Under the pieces are notes generated by a model. The model was not told where the DNA came from, did not search any database, and saw only the letters and a program-made list of their open reading frames with translations. From Nonomuraea jabiensis (GTDB lineage Bacteria; Actinomycetota; Actinomycetes; Streptosporangiales; Streptosporangiaceae), in NCBI RefSeq assembly GCF_014204795.1, contig NZ_JACHMB010000001.1, forward strand, positions 7,204,501 to 7,268,500: a stretch of DNA of 64,000 nt. Direction: 5' to 3'. A program made the position numbers and the translations under genes. The number at the start of each line of letters is the position of its first letter. Position 1 is the first letter of the stretch. This document shows, in pieces, positions 41,812 to 49,709 of the stretch.

Positions 41812-43097
41812 AGATCGTCTTTCTCGGCGCCGGGAGCGTCGAGTTCACCCAAGGGCTGCTGGCCGACCTGGTCGCCTTCCCCGATCTGGGGGAGTTCGAG
41901 GTGGCGCTGCACGACATCCACCCCGAGCGGCTGGACACCGCCGAGGCCGCCGCCCGCGTCATCGCGGCCGGGCGGCCCGTCAAGATCTCCGCCCACCTCG
42001 ACCTGCGCCGGGCCCTCGAAGGCGCCGACTTCGCGATCAACATGATCCAGGTCGGCATGATCGACGCCACCCGCGTCGACTTCGAGGTGCCCGCCCGGTA
42101 CGGGCTGCGCCAGACGATCGCCGACACCATCGGCGTGGGCGGCATCTTCCGCGCCCTGCGCACCTTCCCGGCGCTCGACCGGATCGGGCGGGCCATGGCC
42201 GAGGTGTGCCCGGACGCGTGGCTGCTCAACTACACCAACCCGATGGCCATGAACGTCTGGTACCTGGCCGCCGCCACCCCCGTGCGCAACGTCGTCGGGC
42301 TCTGCCACTCCATCTACTGGACCGCCCACGACCTGGCCGAGCTGGTCGGGGTGCCGCTGGAGGAGGTGTCGTACCTCGCGGCGGGCGTCAACCACCAGTC
42401 GTGGATGCTGCGCTTCGAGTCCGGCGGCCAGGACCTCTACCCGCGCCTGGAGGAGGCCATCGAGCGCGACCCCGGCCTGCTGCGCCGGGTGCGCGTGGAC
42501 ATGTACCGCAGGCTCGGCTACTACCCGACCGAGACGAGCGAGCACTCGGCCGAGTACGTGCCCTGGTACCTGCACGACGAGAGCGAGATCGAGCGCCTGC
42601 GGATCCCCGTGGGCGCCTACATCGGCATCAGCGAGGAGAACGTGCGCCAGTACGAGGCCACCCGCGACGCGCTGCGCGCGGGCCGGCCGATCACCGTGGA
42701 GGGGACCATGGAATACGCCCCGCAGATCATCCACAGCGTCACCACCGGCACCAGCCGGGTCGTCTACGGGAACGTCCAGAACAGGGGCCTGGTCGCGAAC
42801 CTGCCGGACGGCTGCGTGGTGGAGGTGCCGTGCGTGGCCGACGCGCTCGGCGTCCGCCCGATGGCCGTCGGCGACCTGCCCGCGCAGTGCGCGGCGCTCA
42901 ACCGGGCCTACGTCAACGTCAACGAGCTGACCGTGCGCGCCGTCACCGAGGGCCGGCCCGAACACGTCCGGCACGCCATGATGGCCGACCCGAACACCGC
43001 CGCCACGCTCACCGTCGAGCGGATCGACGAGCTGTGCGGCGCGCTGCTCGAAGCCCACGGCGAGCTGATGCCCGAGTCCCTCAGGAGCCGGTCATGA
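41808..43097 (+). CDS. GH4 family glycosidase (alpha-galactosidase/MelA-like)
   Basis: A 429-residue NAD- and metal-dependent glycosidase of family GH4, which cleaves by an oxidation-elimination mechanism. The Rossmann start is KIVFLGAGSVEFTQGLLADL, followed by NYTNPMAMN, the metal-binding Cys-His GLCHSIYWT and GVNHQSW. CHS plus this layout is typical of alpha-galactosidase MelA members rather than the 6-phospho-glucosidases. ATG 41808 overlaps the kinase stop (ATGA). It lacks a signal peptide, so it acts on imported oligosaccharides. Confidence 0.88.
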   Translation: MKIVFLGAGSVEFTQGLLADLVAFPDLGEFEVALHDIHPERLDTAEAAARVIAAGRPVKISAHLDLRRALEGADFAINMIQVGMIDATRVDFEVPARYGLRQTIADTIGVGGIFRALRTFPALDRIGRAMAEVCPDAWLLNYTNPMAMNVWYLAAATPVRNVVGLCHSIYWTAHDLAELVGVPLEEVSYLAAGVNHQSWMLRFESGGQDLYPRLEEAIERDPGLLRRVRVDMYRRLGYYPTETSEHSAEYVPWYLHDESEIERLRIPVGAYIGISEENVRQYEATRDALRAGRPITVEGTMEYAPQIIHSVTTGTSRVVYGNVQNRGLVANLPDGCVVEVPCVADALGVRPMAVGDLPAQCAALNRAYVNVNELTVRAVTEGRPEHVRHAMMADPNTAATLTVERIDELCGALLEAHGELMPESLRSRS

Positions 43098-44446
43098 GGG
43101 GCCCTGTCCTGAGAGGCCCTGTCCTGAGAGGCCCTGTCCTGAGAGGCCCTGTCTTGAGAGGCCCTGTCTTGAGAAGCAGGGTGGCGGGCATGGCGGCGCT
43201 CGTCCTGGTCGCCGGGCTGCTGACGGGCTGCGGCTCCTCCTCCGAGGACGCCTCGGGCCCGGTCGAGATCACCTGGTGGCACGGCCAGACCGAGCTGCAG
43301 GCCAAGGTCATCGAGGAGCTGGCCGCCGAGTACTCCAAGGCCCACCCGGACGTGAAGATCACGCCCGCCGTCGGGTCCACGAACGTGGACGACATGCTGC
43401 AGAAGGTCCAGGCGGTGCTGGCCGGCGGCAAGGCGCCCGACATCGCGTACATGTACGGCACGTGGATGCCGAACCTGGCGCGCAACCCCAAGGTGTACGA
43501 CCTGGCCGCCACCGTGAAGGCCCCCGGGTTCGGGTGGGACGACTTCTGGCCGGCGGAGCGGGCCGTGTCGGAGGTGAACGGCAAGGTCGTCGGCATCCCC
43601 GCCCTGGTCGACAACCTGGCCGTCATCTACAACAAGAAGCTGTTCGACGCGGCGGGGCTGCCGTACCCGTCCGAGGACTGGACCTGGGACGACTTCCGGG
43701 CCACGGCGAAGAAGCTGACCGGCGGCGGCGTGTACGGCACCGCGTACCCCGTGACCGGCCTCGAGGACACCGTGTGGCGGTTCTGGCCGATGATCTGGCA
43801 GCAGGGCGGCTCGATCCTGGCGCCGGACGGCAAGAAGTCGGCGTTCAACACGCCGCAGGCGGCGCAGGCGCTCGACCTGTGGAGCGCCATGGCTCAGCAG
43901 GATAAGTCCGTATATCTCGATCAAAATGGGGAGAAGTTCGTGCCCCTGTTCCAGAGCGGCAAGATCGGGATGATCGCGGCGGCGCCGTACGCGCTGCTGG
44001 ACATCATCGACCACAAGATTTCCTACGGCGTGCAGGTGCTGCCCGGCTACAACGGCAACCACGAGACGGTCGCCGGGCCGGACAACTGGGTCGTGTTCGA
44101 CAACGGCTCGCGCCGGGCCAAGGCCGCCGCCGAGTTCCTCACCTGGCTCACCAAGCCGGAGCAGGACGCCCGGTGGTCGCTCGGCCTGGGCAACCTGCCG
44201 CTGCGCAAGGCCACGACCGCGCTGCCGGCGTACCAGAAGTTCGTCAAGGACTTCCCCGGCATCGACGTCTTCACCGCGAACCTCGACAACGCCAAGCAGG
44301 CCAGGCCGCCGCTGCCGGCGTACCCGGAGTTCTCCGAGAAGGTCGGCAACGCGATCGCCCAGTCGCTGGTCGGCGGCACGCCCGCGCAGCAGGCCCTCGC
44401 CAAGGCCGCGACCGAGGCCGACGCGGTGCTGGGACGCTCGCGATGA
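43094..44446 (+). CDS. ABC sugar-binding lipoprotein (CUT1, family 1)
   Basis: A 450-residue substrate-binding lipoprotein. The lipobox is GLLTGC near residue 42. The mature domain is a type 1 solute-binding protein (VEITWWHGQTELQAKVIEEL, GGKAPDIAYMYG, VDNLAVIYNKKLFDAAGLP, WDDFRATAKKLTGGG). The signal peptide is preceded by five RGPVL pentapeptides from a 15-bp repeat, so a start at GTG or ATG just before MAALVLV is possible. It is coupled by overlaps to GH4 and permease genes. The ATPase is missing and is probably a shared MsiK-type protein. Confidence 0.9.
   Translation: MRGPVLRGPVLRGPVLRGPVLRGPVLRSRVAGMAALVLVAGLLTGCGSSSEDASGPVEITWWHGQTELQAKVIEELAAEYSKAHPDVKITPAVGSTNVDDMLQKVQAVLAGGKAPDIAYMYGTWMPNLARNPKVYDLAATVKAPGFGWDDFWPAERAVSEVNGKVVGIPALVDNLAVIYNKKLFDAAGLPYPSEDWTWDDFRATAKKLTGGGVYGTAYPVTGLEDTVWRFWPMIWQQGGSILAPDGKKSAFNTPQAAQALDLWSAMAQQDKSVYLDQNGEKFVPLFQSGKIGMIAAAPYALLDIIDHKISYGVQVLPGYNGNHETVAGPDNWVVFDNGSRRAKAAAEFLTWLTKPEQDARWSLGLGNLPLRKATTALPAYQKFVKDFPGIDVFTANLDNAKQARPPLPAYPEFSEKVGNAIAQSLVGGTPAQQALAKAATEADAVLGRSR
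43096..43170 (+). repeat. 15-bp tandem repeat encoding RGPVL in a signal peptide
   Basis: Five 15-base units of the form GAGAGGCCCTGTCCT follow the ATG; the first has one change and the last two carry T for C near the end. They add RGPVL five times to the positively charged n-region of the lipoprotein signal sequence. Confidence 0.92.
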
Positions 44447-45354
44447 CAGCCCCGGCGATGAGCGGGACGGCGCGGGTGAGCGCGCCGTCCGCGCGGCGGA
44501 GCCGGCTGGTCCCCCAGCTGACCGGGTGGGGCTTCGTGTTCCCCGCGACGCTCGTGATCGTCGGGCTCAGCCTGTTCCCCGCGGTGTGGGCGCTGCTGCT
44601 CTCGCTGCGGGACGGCGACCTGCTCACCGGCGGCGACTTCGTCGGGCTGGCGAACTACGGCGACATGCTCGGCGACGCCGAGCTGGCCGCGGCGGCCGGG
44701 CACACGCTGCTCTACACCGTGCTCTTCGTGCCCGGCTCGGTGGTGCTCGGGCTGGCCCTGGCCCTGGCGCTCAACCTCAAGATCCGCCTCATCGGGTTCT
44801 ACCGCACGTGCTTCTTCGTCCCGTACGTCGTCTCCGCCGCCGCCACGGGCATCCTGTCGAACTTCGTCTTCGACCCCGACTTCGGCATCGTCAACGCCGG
44901 GCTGAAGGCGCTCGGCCTGCCCGCGATGGGGTTCCTGCAGGACCCCGACCAGGCGATGCTCACCCTGGTCGCGATCTCGCTCTGGGGCGGCGTGGGCATG
45001 CCCGCCGTGGTCTACCTGGCCGCCCTGCAGGACATCCCGCGCATGCTGATCGAGGCGGCCCGGGTGGACGGCGGCGCCGGGCGGCACGTCCTGCGCCACG
45101 TCGTGCTGCCGCAGCTGCGGCCGGCCACGGTCTTCCTGCTGATCTGGCAGACGATCACCGCGCTGCAGCTGTTCGACCTCGTCTACACCACCACCAAGGG
45201 CCAGCCGCTCGACTCCACGACGACCATCGTGTTCTACCTCTACCGGCAGGCGTTCCAGCTCTTCCACTCCGGCTATGGCACGGCCATCGCCTACGTCCTG
45301 TTCATCGTGACGCTCGCCGTGTCGGGCGCGGTCCTGTGGAGGGGTGCGAAGTGA
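44443..45354 (+). CDS. ABC sugar permease, MalF-like
   Basis: A 303-residue permease of the CUT1 carbohydrate importer with six predicted helices. The EAA loop reads EAARVDGGAGRHVLRHVVLP, which contacts the ATPase. ATG 44443 overlaps the binding-protein stop (ATGA). Confidence 0.92.
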   Translation: MTAPAMSGTARVSAPSARRSRLVPQLTGWGFVFPATLVIVGLSLFPAVWALLLSLRDGDLLTGGDFVGLANYGDMLGDAELAAAAGHTLLYTVLFVPGSVVLGLALALALNLKIRLIGFYRTCFFVPYVVSAAATGILSNFVFDPDFGIVNAGLKALGLPAMGFLQDPDQAMLTLVAISLWGGVGMPAVVYLAALQDIPRMLIEAARVDGGAGRHVLRHVVLPQLRPATVFLLIWQTITALQLFDLVYTTTKGQPLDSTTTIVFYLYRQAFQLFHSGYGTAIAYVLFIVTLAVSGAVLWRGAK

Positions 45355-46163
45355 CGCGCCGCAGCCTCGCCCATCTCTTCCTGATGCCGCTCGCGCTGCT
45401 GTTCGTGGCGCCGCTGGTGTGGATGGCGCTGACCGCGTTCATGCCGGACGCCGACATCAACACCTACCCGCCCAAGCTCTGGCCCGAGCACTTCACGCTG
45501 GACGGGTTCAGGCGCATCTTCACCGAGGACGAATATCCGCTCTGGCTGGCCAACACGGTGATCGTGGCCGGCTCGGCGGTGCTCGGGCACGTGGTGCTCT
45601 GCTCCCTGGCCGGGTACGGCTTCGCCCGGATCGAGTTCCGCGGCCGCGGGGTCGCCTTCGCGGCGGTCATGGCCACCATCATGGTGCCGGCCCAGGTGCT
45701 GATGATCCCGACGTTCCTGCTGTTCAAGAACATGGGCCTGATCGACACGCTGGGGGCGGCCATCGTGCCGTGGCTGGCGTCGGCGTTCGGGGTGTTCCTC
45801 ATGCGGCAGTTCTTCCTGTCGCTGCCCAAGGAGCTGGAGGAGGCCGCCGTCATCGACGGCTGCTCCCGCCTGGGCGTGTTCTTCCGCGTGGTGCTGCCGC
45901 TGGCCCGGCCCGCGCTGGCCACGCTGGTGGTGTTCACGCTGCTCGGCGCCTGGAACGACCTGATCTGGCCGCTCATCGCGATCTCGTCGGAGTCGGGCTA
46001 CACGCTGCAGCTCGGGCTGGCCACCTTCGCCGGCGCCCGGCACACCGAGTGGTCGGCGCTGATGGCCGGCAACGTGGTCGCGGTGCTGCCGCTCGTGCTC
46101 GCGTTCATCCTGGCGCAGCGGCACTTCGTGGCCACGATGAGCTTCAGCGGACTCAAGGGCTGA
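45351..46163 (+). CDS. ABC sugar permease, MalG-like
   Basis: A 270-residue permease partner with six predicted helices. The EAA loop is LEEAAVIDGCSRLGVFFRVVLP, and the C-terminus ends in the family form FVATMSFSGLKG. GTG 45351 overlaps the MalF-like gene by 4 bases. It closes the operon that began with the GH114 enzyme at 40002. Confidence 0.92.
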   Translation: MTRRSLAHLFLMPLALLFVAPLVWMALTAFMPDADINTYPPKLWPEHFTLDGFRRIFTEDEYPLWLANTVIVAGSAVLGHVVLCSLAGYGFARIEFRGRGVAFAAVMATIMVPAQVLMIPTFLLFKNMGLIDTLGAAIVPWLASAFGVFLMRQFFLSLPKELEEAAVIDGCSRLGVFFRVVLPLARPALATLVVFTLLGAWNDLIWPLIAISSESGYTLQLGLATFAGARHTEWSALMAGNVVAVLPLVLAFILAQRHFVATMSFSGLKG

Positions 46164-46236
46164 GGTTGTTGGCAGGGGTGGGGTGTGCGTAGGAGGATGC
46201 GCACAGCCCACCGCACAGCCCAACCCGGAGGATGAC

Positions 46237-47010
46237 ATGTCGGTGTTGAAGAGCCTCGTTGACAGCGTGCGCAGCGGGGCGATCGAGGTGATCGACCTCA
46301 CGGCGCCCCTCTCGTCCGAGACGCCGATCCTCCAGCTGCCCGAGCCGTTCGGCAACACGATCCCGTTCCGGCTGGAGGAGATCAGCCGCTACGACGACCG
46401 CGGCCCCGCCTGGTACTGGAACGACATCCACACCGGCGAGCACACCGGCACCCACTTCGACGCCCCCGTCCACTGGGTCACCGCCCGCGACGGCCAGGAC
46501 GTCTCCCAGGTGCCCGTGCGCAGCCTCATCGCGCCCGCCGTCGTGCTCGACTTCGCCGCCGAGGCGTCCAAGGACGCCGACTTCCTCCTCCAGATCGACC
46601 ACGTCAAGGAGTGGGAACGCGCCAACGGCCCGCTGCCCGACGGCGGCTGGCTGCTCTACCGCACCGGCTGGGACACCCGCTCCGGCGACCAGGCGGCCTT
46701 CCTCAACGCCGACGCCTCCGGCCCCCACACGCCCGGCATCTCGGTGGAGTGCGCCCAATGGCTGGCCTCCGAGACCCCGATCGCCGGGATCGGCGTCGAG
46801 ACCGTCGGCACCGACGCCGGCGCCGCCCACTCCTTCGACCCGGCCTTCCCGTGCCACTCCTTCCTGCTGGGGGCGGGCAAGTACGGCCTGACCCAGCTGC
46901 GCAACCTCGACCGGCTGCCCGTGACCGGCGCCGTCGTGGTCGCGCCGCCGCTGCCCATCGTGGGCGGCTCCGGCAGCCCCGTGCGCGTGCTGGCCCTGGT
47001 GGAACGTTGA
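46237..47010 (+). CDS. Cyclase family metal-dependent hydrolase (kynurenine formamidase-like)
   Basis: A 257-residue member of the Cyclase/KynB family. The zinc or manganese motif HTGTHFDAPVHW is complete, and GIGVETVGTDAGAAHSFDPAFPCH is the second conserved region. Known members hydrolyse N-formylkynurenine, isatin or carbamate-like bonds; the substrate here is unknown. ATG 46237 follows GGAGGATG. The stop overlaps the TTG start of the ThDP enzyme, so the two products probably act in one pathway. Confidence 0.82.
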   Translation: MSVLKSLVDSVRSGAIEVIDLTAPLSSETPILQLPEPFGNTIPFRLEEISRYDDRGPAWYWNDIHTGEHTGTHFDAPVHWVTARDGQDVSQVPVRSLIAPAVVLDFAAEASKDADFLLQIDHVKEWERANGPLPDGGWLLYRTGWDTRSGDQAAFLNADASGPHTPGISVECAQWLASETPIAGIGVETVGTDAGAAHSFDPAFPCHSFLLGAGKYGLTQLRNLDRLPVTGAVVVAPPLPIVGGSGSPVRVLALVER

Positions 47011-48629
47011 TCGTCGCGGAGGCCGTGGGGCGGGCCCTGGCCGCCTGCGGCGTCGGGACCGCCTTCGGGGTGGTCGGCAGCGGGAACTTCCACGTGACCA
47101 ACGCCCTGGTGGCGGGCGGCGTGCGCTTCGTCGCCGCCCGCCACGAGGGCGGGGCCGCCACCATGGCCGACGCGTACGCGCGGATGAGCGGCCGGGTCGG
47201 CGTCGTGTCGGTGCACCAGGGGCCGGGGCTCACCAACGCCCTGACCGGCCTGACCGAGGCGGCCAAGAGCCGGACGCCGCTCGTCGTGCTGGCGGGGGAG
47301 GCCACGGAGGTCCAGTCCAACTTCCACATCGACCAGGCCGCGCTCGCGACGGCGGTCGGGGCGGTGGCGATGCGCGTCGCCTCGCCGGAGGAAGCGGTGT
47401 CGCGGGCGGTCGAGGCGTACCGGGTGGCGGTGCAGGAGCGGCGCACGGTCCTGCTGAACCTGCCGCTCGACGTCCAGGCCGCCCCCTTCGAGGGCGCTGT
47501 CGACGTGATACCGCCCGCGACCGCGTCGGCGGTTCCTGCGGTGGGTGAGGTGGCGGAGCTGGCGCGGCTGCTCGGCGCGGCCGAGCGGCCGGTGTTCATC
47601 GCGGGGCGCGGCGCCCGGCACGCGCGGCGGGAGCTGGAGGAGCTGGCCGCTCTCGCGGGCGCCCTGCTGGCCACCTCGGCGGTCGCGAAGGGGCTCTTCC
47701 GCGGCAGCCCGTGGGACCTCGACGTGAGCGGCGGCTTCGCGACCCCGCTGGCCGCCGAGCTGATCCGCGGCGCCGACCTGATCGTCGCCTGGGGATGCGC
47801 GCTGAACATGTGGACCACCCGCCACGGCACGCTCGTCTCGCCGGGGGTGAAGGTCGTGAAGGTCGATCTCGACCCGGCGGCGTTCAAGACCCATGTGCCC
47901 GCCGACCTGGGCGTGGCGGGTGACGTGGCGCGCGTCGCGGAGGCGCTGGCCGCTCAGGTCGCGCCCCGTACGGGCTACCGGTCGCCGGAGATCGCCGCCC
48001 GCGTGCGGGCCGAGGGGCGCTGGCGGGACGTGCCGTACGAGGACGAGAGCGGCGGCGGCCGGATCGATCCCCGGACGCTCAGCATCGGGCTGGACGACCT
48101 CCTGCCGCGGGAGCGGATCGTCGCCATCGATTCCGGAAATTTCATGGGATATCCGTCGATGTTCGTGGATGTCCCGGATGAGGGTGGGTTCTGCTTCACG
48201 CAGGCGTTCCAGTCGATCGGGCTGGGCCTGGCGACGGCGATCGGCGCGGCGATCGCCCGGCCGGACCGGCTGCCGGTGGCCGCGCTCGGCGACGGCGGCG
48301 CCCTCATGGGCATCGCGGAGCTGGAGACCGTCGTCCGGCTCGGCCTGCCCATGGTGATCGTGGTGTACGACGACGAGGCGTACGGGGCCGAGGTCCACCA
48401 CTTCGGGCCGCACGGACACCCGCTCGGGACGGTCACGTTCCCCCCGGCCGACCTCGCCGCCATCGCCCGGGGCCACGGCTGCGCCGCCGTGACGGTCGGC
48501 GGGCCCGGCGACCTGGCGGGCGTGGCCGAATGGGTGGACGGGCCCCGCGACCGGCCGCTCCTGGTGCACGCCAAGGTCACGGCGGAGCACGGCTCCTGGT
48601 GGCTGGAGGAGGCATTCAGGGGGCACTGA
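47007..48629 (+). CDS. Thiamine-diphosphate-dependent enzyme, acetolactate-synthase/benzoylformate-decarboxylase type
   Basis: A 540-residue ThDP enzyme. The N-terminal Pyr domain carries the catalytic Glu in ARHEGGAATMADAYAR, and QGPGLTNALTGL follows. A central Rossmann-like domain covers about 190-330. The C-terminal PP domain has LGDGGALMGIAELETVVRLG and VYDDEAYGAE for Mg-ThDP. The start is TTG 47007 in a TTGA overlap with the cyclase stop, needed because the conserved sequence begins at once. It is not the biosynthetic IlvB, since IlvN and ketol-acid genes are absent. Confidence 0.82.
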   Translation: MIVAEAVGRALAACGVGTAFGVVGSGNFHVTNALVAGGVRFVAARHEGGAATMADAYARMSGRVGVVSVHQGPGLTNALTGLTEAAKSRTPLVVLAGEATEVQSNFHIDQAALATAVGAVAMRVASPEEAVSRAVEAYRVAVQERRTVLLNLPLDVQAAPFEGAVDVIPPATASAVPAVGEVAELARLLGAAERPVFIAGRGARHARRELEELAALAGALLATSAVAKGLFRGSPWDLDVSGGFATPLAAELIRGADLIVAWGCALNMWTTRHGTLVSPGVKVVKVDLDPAAFKTHVPADLGVAGDVARVAEALAAQVAPRTGYRSPEIAARVRAEGRWRDVPYEDESGGGRIDPRTLSIGLDDLLPRERIVAIDSGNFMGYPSMFVDVPDEGGFCFTQAFQSIGLGLATAIGAAIARPDRLPVAALGDGGALMGIAELETVVRLGLPMVIVVYDDEAYGAEVHHFGPHGHPLGTVTFPPADLAAIARGHGCAAVTVGGPGDLAGVAEWVDGPRDRPLLVHAKVTAEHGSWWLEEAFRGH

Positions 48630-48631
48630 GC

Positions 48632-49009
48632 TCAGAGCTTGCGGTAGGTGCGGGCCTCCTCGGCCGCCTCCAATACGTCGGCCAGCGGCACGCCCGCGCC
48701 CGCCGCCACCGCCGCGGCGATCGCCCCCTCCACGAACGGCACGTCCGCCACCACCACCCGGCCGTCCTCCTCCAGCAGGCGGGCGGTCAGCACCGAGCTG
48801 CCCAGGTCGGGGATGAGCACCACCCCGTCGCCCTGGTCGACGCTGCGCAGCGCCGCCTCGATGAGGTCCAGGCTCGTGCCCAGCCCGCCGTCCTCGGTGC
48901 CCCCGGCGGCCGCCACGGGCGCGTCGGCACCGGCGATCCCGCGGGCCAGCGCCGCCGCCTCCGCGGCCAGCCCCGCGCTGTGCGAGACGAGCACCAGCCC
49001 CACCATCAC
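48632..49009 (-). CDS. dhaM: DhaM, phosphocarrier subunit of PTS-dependent dihydroxyacetone kinase
   Basis: A 125-residue EIIA-mannose-type protein. The active His is in VLVSHSAGLAAEA, and VVLIPDLGSSVLTA and VADVPFVEGAIAAAV are typical. It lacks the fused HPr and EI domains of the Escherichia coli protein, so phosphate must come from separate PTS proteins. It lies 82 bases downstream of dhaL. Confidence 0.88.
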   Translation of the reverse strand: MMVGLVLVSHSAGLAAEAAALARGIAGADAPVAAAGGTEDGGLGTSLDLIEAALRSVDQGDGVVLIPDLGSSVLTARLLEEDGRVVVADVPFVEGAIAAAVAAGAGVPLADVLEAAEEARTYRKL

Positions 49010-49091
49010 CCGGCCCCATCGACCGGTCCGCGGCGGATCACGCGATCACCGAAGCCGCCCACCGCGCCACCACCGAGGCCAGGACGGCTCA

Positions 49092-49709
49092 TCACGCCAC
49101 CACCGTCGCCAGCGCCGCCATGAACAGGGCCGCCGACGCCGCCCCCGGGTCCTCGTGCCCGATGCTGCGCTCGCCCAGGTAGCTGGCCCGCCCCTTGCGC
49201 GCCCGCATCGGGATCGTGGCCTTCGCCCCCTCCTCGGCCGCTTCGGCCGCCCGCTCGAACGCCTCCTTCACCCCGATCCCGTCACGTACGGCCAGGGCGA
49301 GCGCCCTGGAGGCCGGGACAAGCGCGTCCACCATGGTCTTGTCGCCCAGCGCGGCCTTGCCCAGCCGTTCGAGCGCCACCACCCCGGCCTCGAACGCCGC
49401 CGAGAACCCGGCCAGCGTCACCGGCGACTCCAGCGACTTGCCCATCTGCCGGAACACGGACCCGTACAGCGGCCCGGAGGCGCCCCCGACGCGGCGGATC
49501 AGCGTCGCGCCCGCCGCGGCCAGCACCTCGCCGGGAGTCCCCGGCGGCGACTCGGCCAGCGCCTTGCGGACCTCGGTGAGGCCGCGGTCGAGGTTGGTGC
49601 CGTGGTCGGCGTCGCCGATCGCCGCGTCCAGCTGGGTCAGCCGGTCGCGGTCACGGTGGACCAGCCTGGCCGCCTCCTCGAACCAGGCCACGAACACGTC
49701 GGTGTCCAT
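49092..49709 (-). CDS. dhaL: DhaL, ADP-binding subunit of dihydroxyacetone kinase
   Basis: A 205-residue subunit that binds ADP/ATP through Mg. Conserved blocks are QLDAAIGDADHGTNLDRG, GGASGPLYGSVFRQMG, GDKTMVDAL and RKGRASYLGERSIGHEDPGA. ATG 49709 overlaps the dhaK stop. The bound ADP is rephosphorylated by DhaM rather than exchanged, as DhaM is present. Confidence 0.92.
   Translation of the reverse strand: MDTDVFVAWFEEAARLVHRDRDRLTQLDAAIGDADHGTNLDRGLTEVRKALAESPPGTPGEVLAAAGATLIRRVGGASGPLYGSVFRQMGKSLESPVTLAGFSAAFEAGVVALERLGKAALGDKTMVDALVPASRALALAVRDGIGVKEAFERAAEAAEEGAKATIPMRARKGRASYLGERSIGHEDPGAASAALFMAALATVVA

Noticed and set aside
47007..48629. ThDP enzyme as biosynthetic acetolactate synthase IlvB
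   Set aside because: No ilvN or ilvC neighbour, and it is coupled to a cyclase-family hydrolase instead.
46656..49019. Very long minus-strand frame opposite the cyclase and ThDP genes
   Set aside because: Composition is shadow-like and both genes on the plus strand carry clear catalytic motifs.
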